Below are positions 6,521 through 12,168 of a DNA stretch of 12,168 nucleotides, piece after piece. Each line of letters begins with the position of its first letter. The stretch's first letter is position 1. The notes beneath the pieces are model-generated. The model had not been told where the DNA came from. It ran no database searches and saw nothing but the letters and a program-made list of their open reading frames with translations. The DNA comes from an uncultured Oscillospiraceae bacterium. GTDB lineage: Bacteria; Bacillota_A; Clostridia; Oscillospirales; Oscillospiraceae. The stretch covers positions 1 through 12,168 of the forward strand of contig CAKTNU010000031.1 of the NCBI GenBank assembly GCA_934589325.1, read 5' to 3'. The position numbers and the translations under genes are program-made.

Positions 6521-6558
6521 GTTCTGATGTGCAGAACGTGGTTCTGAAATTTGAGAAC
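6521..6558 (+). promoter_or_regulatory. Operator cluster C (four AGAAC/GTTCT half-sites)
   Basis: GTTCT (6521), AGAAC (6533), GTTCT (6541) and AGAAC (6554). The 17-bp palindrome GTTCTGATGTGCAGAAC differs from that of cluster B at only two central bases. It is followed by AGAAC-GTG-GTTCT and then a palindrome with an 8-base spacer. It ends 74 bases before the MFS start codon. Confidence 0.7.
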
Positions 6559-6632
6559 GCCTGCGGCACATATCCGGAGAAGGAAAGCGAAAAGAAGTGA
6601 AAAGAAAAAGAGACGAAAAGGAGACACAAAAC

Positions 6633-7907
6633 ATGGCAAAAAAGAACACCAAGAGATTCCTGCTGCTCTTCGCACTCGGAGTCGCCTACGGCTTTATGTA
6701 TGTCATGCCCTACATGAAGTCCAGCTTCTATGATCAGATGATCGCCGCGATGGGCTGCACCAACGCCCAACTCGGCTCCCTGATGACCTACTACACCATC
6801 GCACTCACCATTTCCTACCTGCCCGGCGGATGGATAGGCGATAAGTTCAACCCCAAGCCCGTCCTGCTGGCCTCCATCTTCGGCCAGGCGATCCTGAGCT
6901 TCCTGTTCATGTTCACCTACCAGAGCTACACCATGGCAGTCATCATCTGGATACTGATGGCTCTCACCGGCGGCTTCGCCTTCTGGCCCGCGATCATGAA
7001 GGGCATCCGCATGACCGGCAGCGACGAAGAGCAGGGCAGACTTTATGGCATATTCGAGGCTCTCAACGGCTTCGCATCCCTGCTGCTCAGCTTCATCATG
7101 ATCGGCGTTATGGCAGTTGTCGGCGGCAGCGACATGCTCACCGGTTTCAAGAGCGCACTTGCATTCATGGGCGGCCTGTCCATCGTTTCCGGCCTGCTCG
7201 TTCTCTGGCTCATGCCCAAGAACGCCGAGTACGGCGCTACCGACGCTGACAAGGCGAACAAGATCACCGCAAAGGACTACATCAACACCTTCAAGATCCC
7301 CGGCGTGTGGATCATGGCTATCCTCGTATGGTGCTACGTCACCGTTTCCGCAGTTGCAAGCTACCTCACCCCGTACAGCACCAGCGTCCTCGGCATGTCC
7401 GCGGCTCTCGCAGCCTCCATCGGCACCTTCCGCACCTACGGCTGCCGTCTCATCGGCGGTCCTCTCGGCGGCTACATCGCAGACAAGGGCTTCAAGTCCG
7501 TCGCCAAGGAGCAGGTCCTCGGCCAGACCGCCTGCATCGTCACCCTTGGCATCTTCCTCGTCCTGCCCACCGGCGTCAACGGCGGCGTGCTCGTCGTACT
7601 GCTTCTGCTCGTCGGCGTTGCAATGTTCCTCTGCAAGGGCACCTATTTCTCCATTCAGGCTGAAATGGGCATCCCCACCAACGTTTCCGCTACCGCAGTC
7701 TCCATCGCTACCCTCATCGGCTACCTGCCCGATATGTTCGTCCACACCATGTTCGGCAACTGGATCGACGCGAGCGGCGATGCAGGCTACAGAAAGATAC
7801 TCATGTACGGCGTTGCGACCGCAGTCCTCGGCGTTATCACCGCTCTTGTTGCGGTAGCGCAGTCCAAGAAGGTTGCAGCACGCAAGGCCAAGGCAGCGGA
7901 GGCCTGA
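6633..7907 (+). CDS. MFS transporter, probable organic-anion carrier
   Basis: Twelve-helix major facilitator protein (424 aa) of the cytoplasmic membrane. The family loop motif after helix 2 appears as GGWIGDKFNPKP (65-76, D70). Its counterpart in the C-terminal half is GGPLGGYIADKGFKS (about 275-289, D284). Hydrophobic segments fill the length, and the tail is short and lysine/alanine-rich. The start is ATG 6633, with AAAAGGAG 9 bases upstream; an in-frame GTG at 6597 has a poorer signal. It is the first gene after the operator array and lies 47 bases before the oxidoreductase delta subunit, so it is probably co-transcribed with it and may import the oxidoreductase's substrate or export a product. 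Substrate class cannot be fixed from sequence alone; carboxylate is an inference from context. Confidence 0.85.
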   Translation: MAKKNTKRFLLLFALGVAYGFMYVMPYMKSSFYDQMIAAMGCTNAQLGSLMTYYTIALTISYLPGGWIGDKFNPKPVLLASIFGQAILSFLFMFTYQSYTMAVIIWILMALTGGFAFWPAIMKGIRMTGSDEEQGRLYGIFEALNGFASLLLSFIMIGVMAVVGGSDMLTGFKSALAFMGGLSIVSGLLVLWLMPKNAEYGATDADKANKITAKDYINTFKIPGVWIMAILVWCYVTVSAVASYLTPYSTSVLGMSAALAASIGTFRTYGCRLIGGPLGGYIADKGFKSVAKEQVLGQTACIVTLGIFLVLPTGVNGGVLVVLLLLVGVAMFLCKGTYFSIQAEMGIPTNVSATAVSIATLIGYLPDMFVHTMFGNWIDASGDAGYRKILMYGVATAVLGVITALVAVAQSKKVAARKAKAAEA

Positions 7908-7954
7908 TATCTGACCCACGGCAATTCTTTTATGTATAGATAAGGAGCGCAATT

Positions 7955-8155
7955 ATGAGTAAAGTAAAACTCAACATCAAAAATTGCAAGGGCTGCGGCT
8001 ACTGCGTAGCCGAATGCCCCAGAAAGGCAATTTCGTTCACCGGCAACATAAGCGACAAGGGCTATGACACCGTTCAGGTCGACGATTCGCTGTGCGTTGC
8101 CTGCGGCTCGTGCTACCGTGTCTGTCCGGACAGGGTATTCGAGATTCTGGTTTAA
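7955..8155 (+). CDS. 2-oxoacid:ferredoxin oxidoreductase, delta (ferredoxin-like) subunit
   Basis: A 66-aa protein with two [4Fe-4S] motifs: C11-C14-C17-C21P and C47-C50-C53-C57P, each CX2CX2CX3CP. It matches the KorD/OorD/VorD-type small subunit that carries electrons from the catalytic subunits toward external ferredoxin. AAGGAG (7942-7947) lies 7 bases before the ATG. It stands first in a delta-alpha-beta-gamma order like the oorDABC operons described in epsilonproteobacteria. A stand-alone ferredoxin is less likely given the tight spacing (18 bases) to the alpha subunit gene. Confidence 0.92.
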   Translation: MSKVKLNIKNCKGCGYCVAECPRKAISFTGNISDKGYDTVQVDDSLCVACGSCYRVCPDRVFEILV

Positions 8156-8173
8156 CAAAGAGAGGTGCGTAAA

Positions 8174-9226
8174 ATGTCAAAAGAACTGATGAAGGGCAAC
8201 GAAGCCCTTGCCGAAGCTGCAATACGCGCAGGCTGCCGTTTCTACAGCGGCTACCCCATCACTCCCCAGACCGAGATCCTCGAGTACCTTTCCTGGCGCA
8301 TGGATGAAGTCGGCGGCACCTTTGTGCAGACCGAGTCCGAGCTTGCCGGTGTCAACATGCTCCTCGGCGCTGCCGCTGCAGGCGCAAGAGCGCTGACCAG
8401 CTCCGCAGGCCCCGGCTTCTCCCTTAAGCAGGAGGGCATCTCCTACCTCGTCGCGGCCGATATCCCCGCCGTCATCATCGACGTCATGCGTATCGGCACC
8501 GGCCTTGGCGACATCGCACAGGGTCAGGGCGACTACTGGCAGCTCACCCGCGGCGGCGGCCACGGCGACTATCACACCATAGTCCTCGCCCCCGCAAGCG
8601 TTCAGGAGAACTGCGACATGATGCCCGAGGCATTTGATCTTGCCGAGAAGTACCGTCACCCCGTTCTCGTCGCCTCCGACGCCGCTATCGGCCAGATGGT
8701 CGAGGGCGTGGAGCTGCCCGAGATGCACGAGCATGATGTTGATACTTATGATTGGGCTCTGCGCGGCTGCCGTCACGGTGACGCCCCCCGCAAGGTCCAG
8801 AACACCTACTACACCAGACCCGACTACGTTGAGTACCTCACCGAGAAGTACGCCGAGATGGAAGCCAACGAGCAGCGTTGGGAGAGCTACTACGCAGAGG
8901 ACGCGGACCTTGTCCTCGTCGCCTACGGCATAAGCTCCCGCATCGCCAAGGAAGCGGTCGACATAGCGCGTGAGCAGGGCCTCAAGCTCGGCCTCATCCG
9001 CCCGATAACCCTTTGGCCGTTCCCGGTCAAGGCTTTTGACGCCTGCCCCAACGCAAAGACGTTCATGACCGTCGAGATCAACATCCTCGGCCAGATGGTC
9101 GACGATGTCAAGCTCGCAATCAAACAGCGCGTGCCCGTCGGCTTCTACGGCACCTACTTCGGACTTCCCGAGAGCGAGGATATCATCGCCAAGGCGAAGG
9201 AGCTTCTGGAAAAGGAGGGCAAATAA
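8174..9226 (+). CDS. vorB: 2-oxoacid:ferredoxin oxidoreductase, alpha subunit (VorB/KorA type)
   Basis: Alpha subunit (350 aa) of a thiamine-diphosphate enzyme that oxidatively decarboxylates a 2-oxoacid with CoA, giving acyl-CoA, CO2 and reduced ferredoxin. GYPITPQTE (26-34) is the conserved substrate-side motif. The first domain runs to about residue 235 and includes SSAGPGFSLKQEG and TRGGGHGDY. The second domain begins near 242 with LVLVAYGISSR and contains GLIRPITLWPFP. The gamma domain is not fused, so this is the four-subunit type. The sequence recalls proteins annotated as 3-methyl-2-oxobutanoate dehydrogenase subunit VorB, but 2-oxoglutarate, 2-oxobutanoate or aromatic oxoacids cannot be excluded. 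ATG 8174 has AGAGG 8 bases upstream; an in-frame GTG at 8165 lies on that site and is rejected. The stop codon abuts the beta subunit start. Confidence 0.92.
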   Translation: MSKELMKGNEALAEAAIRAGCRFYSGYPITPQTEILEYLSWRMDEVGGTFVQTESELAGVNMLLGAAAAGARALTSSAGPGFSLKQEGISYLVAADIPAVIIDVMRIGTGLGDIAQGQGDYWQLTRGGGHGDYHTIVLAPASVQENCDMMPEAFDLAEKYRHPVLVASDAAIGQMVEGVELPEMHEHDVDTYDWALRGCRHGDAPRKVQNTYYTRPDYVEYLTEKYAEMEANEQRWESYYAEDADLVLVAYGISSRIAKEAVDIAREQGLKLGLIRPITLWPFPVKAFDACPNAKTFMTVEINILGQMVDDVKLAIKQRVPVGFYGTYFGLPESEDIIAKAKELLEKEGK

Positions 9227-9958
9227 ATGAAACTCAAAGCACCCGAATGTGTATTTTCTTCCGCCAACTTCTGCCCCGGCTGCGGGCACGGTCTGGCGAG
9301 CCGTCTGATCGGCGAGGTCGCCGAGGAGCTCGGCATCGTTGAAAAGACTATAGCCGTTGTCGACGTGGCCTGCTGTTCTTTCCATATTGACTACTGGAAC
9401 TTCGACACCATCATGTCCGCACACGGCCGCGACCTGCCCACCGCCGTCGGCGCAAAGCACATCCGCCCCAACTGCGCGGTGTTCGCCTACCTCGGCGACG
9501 GCGCCGCATACTCCATCGGCATGGCGGAGACCATACACGCCGCCCTCAGAAACGACAATATTGTCGTTATCGTCATCAACAACAGCGTTTTCGGCATGAC
9601 CGGCGGCCAGATGGCACCCACCACTCTGCCCGGCGAGAAGACCGCGACCTCCCCCAAGGGCAAGGATCCCAGCCGCTACGGTACCCTGAGCGGCCTCGAG
9701 CTTGTCAAGACCATGGACGTCGCCTTTGCCGCCCGCGGCGAGCTCGTCGGCTCCGCAGGCATGATAAACGCAAAGAAGCTCATAAAGAAGGCATTCGAGC
9801 ACCAGCTCAACGGCGACGGCTTCAGCATGGTCGAGCTGCTCAGCCCGTGCCCGACCAACCTCAATCTTTCCCCGGTTAAGACCAAGGAATTTGTACACAA
9901 CGAAATGACCAAATACTTCCCAATCGGAGTGTTCGTGGATAAAGGAGGGGCAAAATAA
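9227..9958 (+). CDS. 2-oxoacid:ferredoxin oxidoreductase, beta (TPP-binding) subunit
   Basis: Beta subunit (243 aa), which binds thiamine diphosphate and a [4Fe-4S] cluster. The TPP motif runs from GDG (90-92) to NN (118-119), followed by FGMTGGQMAPTTLPG, a stretch typical of KorB/VorA-type beta subunits. FCPGCGHG gives C16 and C19; with C49 or C50 (ACC) and C208 (SPCP) these form the four cysteines expected for the proximal cluster. The start ATG follows the alpha stop with no gap, with AAAGGAGG at 9211-9218. The TAA overlaps the next ATG by one base. Complete and intact. Confidence 0.93.
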   Translation: MKLKAPECVFSSANFCPGCGHGLASRLIGEVAEELGIVEKTIAVVDVACCSFHIDYWNFDTIMSAHGRDLPTAVGAKHIRPNCAVFAYLGDGAAYSIGMAETIHAALRNDNIVVIVINNSVFGMTGGQMAPTTLPGEKTATSPKGKDPSRYGTLSGLELVKTMDVAFAARGELVGSAGMINAKKLIKKAFEHQLNGDGFSMVELLSPCPTNLNLSPVKTKEFVHNEMTKYFPIGVFVDKGGAK

Positions 9959-10485
9959 TGACTGAAATGGTCTGCGCCGGTTTCGGCGGACAGGGCGTCC
10001 TCACGACTGGACTTATAATTGCTCACGCTGCAATGCGTCTCGGCAAGGAGATCACATGGTATCCTTCCTATGGCTCCGAGATGCGCGGCGGCACCGCGAA
10101 CTGCACCATCAAGATAAGCGACAAGGCTATTGCAAGCCCTGTCGCAAAGCACCCGGACATCGTCTGCGCGCTCAACGCTCCCGCAGTCGACAAGTTCGAA
10201 GCGTCGATCAAGCCCGGCGGATACCTCTTTGTCAACGCCTCCCTCGTTGACGCGGACAGAAAGTACAGAGACGATATAAAGGTCGTTTCCGTCCCTATGT
10301 CCGAGATAGCCATGCATCACGAGAACCCCAAGGGTGCAAACCTCGTGCTGCTCGGCGCAGTAGCCGCACACACCGGCATCTTCAATGTCGATGAGCTTGA
10401 CGAGCAGGTCGAGGCCTACTTCGCCAAGAAGGGCAAGTTCAATCCCAAGAACTCCGAGTGCCTCAGAGCCGGAGCCGCACTTTGA
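9958..10485 (+). CDS. 2-oxoacid:ferredoxin oxidoreductase, gamma subunit
   Basis: Gamma subunit (175 aa) of the same complex, covering the typical KorC/PorG domain. GFGGQGV (8-14) is the family's N-terminal glycine motif, and YPSYGSEMRGGTANC (35-49) is its second hallmark. In related enzymes this domain contributes to CoA handling and complex assembly. AAAGGAGGGG (9941-9950) serves as ribosome binding site; the start shares one base with the beta stop codon (TAATG), implying coupled translation. It closes the four-gene oxidoreductase block and is followed by a strong hairpin. Confidence 0.93.
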   Translation: MTEMVCAGFGGQGVLTTGLIIAHAAMRLGKEITWYPSYGSEMRGGTANCTIKISDKAIASPVAKHPDIVCALNAPAVDKFEASIKPGGYLFVNASLVDADRKYRDDIKVVSVPMSEIAMHHENPKGANLVLLGAVAAHTGIFNVDELDEQVEAYFAKKGKFNPKNSECLRAGAAL

Positions 10486-10492
10486 CAATTAT

Positions 10493-10523
10493 CAAGCTCT
10501 CCCGTATTATACGGGAGAGCTTG
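10493..10523. repeat. Strong intercistronic hairpin without T-tract after the gamma subunit
   Basis: CAAGCTCTCCCGT (10493-10505) and ACGGGAGAGCTTG (10511-10523) form a perfect 13-bp stem with a 5-base loop, 8 bases after the gamma stop. The bases after it are AGTGAAATTC, with no T-run, and the other strand also lacks one. It is therefore more likely an mRNA-protecting or processing structure, or a partial terminator, than a full stop. It separates the oxidoreductase genes from the symporter. A weak promoter-like pair (TTGCCG 10538, TACATA 10562, spacer 18) follows but is not convincing. Confidence 0.65.
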
Positions 10524-10582
10524 AGTGAAATTCCGAATTGCCGCGGCTGCTCCGCTCACACTACATATATGGAGAAGATGCG

Positions 10583-12022
10583 ATGAATAGTTTAGACATA
10601 GCGATAATCCTGGCGTATTTCGCGTCAATGATCTTCTTGGGTGTGTACTCGAGCAAAAAGCAGAAGAACGTCGACGATTACTATGTCGGCGGCAGATCCA
10701 TGGGCGCGCTTAAGATAGGCGCACTGTGGATGGCCGGCTGGATAGGCGGCTCTTCTGTTATCGGCACATCTTCAAATGCGTATTCCCTCGGCATAACGGG
10801 CGTATGGTACGTCGTCGCGATAGCGGGCGGCTGCATGATATTTGCGTTCACCATGTCCGCGCCGATAAAGCGTATCAGCCAGAAGCTGAACAATATCACC
10901 CTCCCCGAGCTTATAACCACACGCTATGACAGTAAGAACGGCATCATGTGCAGCATCACCACGATACTCGCCATGGTGGGCTATACCGCGGCACAGTTCG
11001 TGGCCGGCGGCTCCATCCTCAACGTTCTGACCGGCTGGGATCTGCGCGTGTGCTATATTATAGCGGCCGTGGTCATCGTTTTCTACGTGTCCACCGGCGG
11101 TCTGCTCGCCGTCACCTACACCGACATGGTGCAGATGCTGCTGCTGATACTCGGCGTCGTCGTCATCGGTGTGCCGGTCGTAAACTCACTCATAAAAACC
11201 GAGGGGCTGAGCTTTGCATCCCTGCCCGAGAGCTACTTTGACCTCGGCTCCTGGGGCTGGGGCACGATAATCGCCCTCGCACTGTCAACCGTGCTGTCCT
11301 TCTTCACCAGCATGGACAGCTACACCCGCTGCATCGCGGCAAAGGACATCAAGAGCGCCAGACTCGGCACCATTTATGCCGCCGTCGCCGTCCTCTGCAT
11401 CGCCGGTGCCAGCACCTATCTCGGCATGGCCGGCAAGCTCCTCCTGCCCGAGCTTGAATCGGCAAACAATGTCCTCGCGATGCTCATCGTCAACGTCCTG
11501 CCGCACGGCCTCAAGGGACTCATCCTCGTCGGCATCCTCTGCGCGATCATGTCCACCGCCGACATCTCCGTGCTCACGGCGTCCGCAAGCCTCACGAAGG
11601 ATATCTATCAGAAATACGTAAACAAAAATGCTTCCGAGAAGCAGCTTATGCGCATCGGCTTCTTCTGCTCCGTACTGGTCGGTCTCGCCGGCGCACTGTT
11701 CGGCTGGTTCAATCAGGACATTATGAACCTGCTTCTCGTCACCTTCACCATCAACTCCGCCGGTCTGTTCCTGCCCTGCGTCTGCGCGTTCTTCTGGAAG
11801 AAGTCCTGCGCCTCCGGTTCGTTCGTCTCCATGGTGTCGGCTACCGTTATCGCAATAATCTGGTACGTCGGCGGCAAGGTCAGCAGCCTGCCGGTATTTC
11901 AGATAGACGCTATATGGCCCGCGTTCGGAGTGTCCGCACTGCTCTACCTCGTCATCTGCCTCACCCATAAGCCGACGGCGGAGGAGCAGGAAAAGTCCGA
12001 GCTGTTCTTTGCAGTTCGCTGA
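10583..12022 (+). CDS. Sodium:solute symporter family (SSS) transporter
   Basis: Membrane protein of 479 aa, the usual size for this family of about 13 helices, which import solutes with Na+. The N-terminal region YYVGGRSMG followed by WMAGWIGGSSVIGTSSNAYSLG is a clear family signature, as is the later STADISVLTASASLTKDIY. The start is ATG 10583, with GGAGA (10571-10575) 7 bases upstream. An in-frame ATG at 10538 would add 15 residues but has no binding site. It probably belongs to the IclR-controlled cluster, linked to the oxidoreductase by read-through of the hairpin. It would be the second importer in the cluster. Relatives carry proline, pantothenate, sugars or short monocarboxylates; the substrate here is unknown. 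Confidence 0.9.
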   Translation: MNSLDIAIILAYFASMIFLGVYSSKKQKNVDDYYVGGRSMGALKIGALWMAGWIGGSSVIGTSSNAYSLGITGVWYVVAIAGGCMIFAFTMSAPIKRISQKLNNITLPELITTRYDSKNGIMCSITTILAMVGYTAAQFVAGGSILNVLTGWDLRVCYIIAAVVIVFYVSTGGLLAVTYTDMVQMLLLILGVVVIGVPVVNSLIKTEGLSFASLPESYFDLGSWGWGTIIALALSTVLSFFTSMDSYTRCIAAKDIKSARLGTIYAAVAVLCIAGASTYLGMAGKLLLPELESANNVLAMLIVNVLPHGLKGLILVGILCAIMSTADISVLTASASLTKDIYQKYVNKNASEKQLMRIGFFCSVLVGLAGALFGWFNQDIMNLLLVTFTINSAGLFLPCVCAFFWKKSCASGSFVSMVSATVIAIIWYVGGKVSSLPVFQIDAIWPAFGVSALLYLVICLTHKPTAEEQEKSELFFAVR

Positions 12023-12052
12023 AAAACGTAAGACCTGAAAGGAGAGAGTTTC

Positions 12053-12168
12053 ATGAAAATAGTCTTTGCTGAATATCCCGAGACCAGATACCGCAATATA
12101 GACACAGAGCTATCCTATATGCCGGAGGGCACCGAGGTCGGTTTCGCCGTTTACGACGAGAATAACCT
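12053..12168 (+). CDS. N-terminal fragment of an unidentified enzyme, possibly D-isomer-specific 2-hydroxyacid dehydrogenase
   Basis: Only 38 codons are visible before the window ends. The start MKIVFAEYPETRYRN, with AAAGGAGAG (12038-12046) 6 bases upstream and a 30-base gap from the symporter stop, marks a real gene in the same transcript. The short beta strand at the N-terminus and the acidic, open stretch after it resemble the first strand of 2-hydroxyacid dehydrogenases, which would suit a cluster handling 2-oxoacids. This is a weak resemblance; other alpha/beta enzymes begin alike. Confidence 0.6.
   Translation, partial: MKIVFAEYPETRYRNIDTELSYMPEGTEVGFAVYDENN

Larger units (their letters stand above)
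6279..6632 (+). promoter_or_regulatory. Regulatory intergenic region between the IclR gene and the MFS gene
   Basis: The first 100 bases are markedly AT-rich compared with the genes on either side and hold a good promoter (6321-6349). The next 170 bases hold ten AGAAC/GTTCT pentamers in three clusters plus a hairpin (6431-6453). The last 70 bases are a purine-rich leader ending in AAAAGGAG (6616-6623) before the ATG at 6633. No coding sequence and no convincing terminator for the IclR gene were seen. Confidence 0.75.

Noticed and set aside
6483..7952. A 489-codon minus-strand open frame opposite the MFS gene
   Set aside because: It runs through the operator array and opposite a clear membrane transporter; charged, repetitive composition typical of an antisense frame.
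8177..9898. A 573-codon open frame on the minus strand opposite the oxidoreductase genes
   Set aside because: Antisense shadow of well-identified alpha and beta subunit genes; low-complexity G/A/V/D composition with no family signature.

Overview
The window looks like a chromosomal segment of a GC-rich anaerobic Firmicute, most likely a gut clostridium of the Oscillospirales type. This is inferred from strong AGGAGG-type ribosome binding sites, sigma-A-like promoters, a heterodimeric multidrug-type ABC exporter, a ferredoxin-linked 2-oxoacid oxidoreductase, and structured intergenic repeats of a kind common in such genomes. No phage, plasmid, CRISPR, tRNA or rRNA signal was seen.

Layout. (1) Positions 1-556 (minus) hold the N-terminal part of a PLP-dependent threonine ammonia-lyase. 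(2) A compact divergent promoter region (587-668) separates it from two plus-strand ABC exporter half-transporters (699-2525 and 2522-4330, ATGA overlap). Their nucleotide-binding domains are complementary: one degenerate and one canonical ATPase site. (3) A gene-free island (4331-4951) carries a terminator, two palindromic MITE-like repeat elements, and the terminator of the minus-strand secG (4952-5188). (4) An IclR-family regulator (5514-6278, TTG start) follows a leader with an 8-G tract. (5) The 354-base gap after it (6279-6632) carries ten copies of the pentamer AGAAC/GTTCT arranged as three phased palindromic clusters. This is a strong candidate operator array and the most notable feature of the window. 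(6) A plus-strand gene cluster follows: MFS transporter, then a four-subunit 2-oxoacid:ferredoxin oxidoreductase in the order delta-alpha-beta-gamma (7955-10485), an intercistronic hairpin, a sodium:solute symporter (10583-12022), and the first 38 codons of another enzyme (12053 onward, possibly a 2-hydroxyacid dehydrogenase).

How it may work together. The IclR protein probably senses a small organic acid and controls the MFS-oxidoreductase-symporter cluster through the operator array. Two transporters from different families flank an enzyme that converts a 2-oxoacid plus CoA into an acyl-CoA, CO2 and reduced ferredoxin. This suggests an uptake and oxidation module for a 2-oxo or related acid. 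The alpha subunit resembles the proteins usually annotated VorB (branched-chain 2-oxoacids), but the true substrate cannot be read from the sequence. No new enzyme class is evident; the novelty lies in the regulatory architecture and the repeat island.
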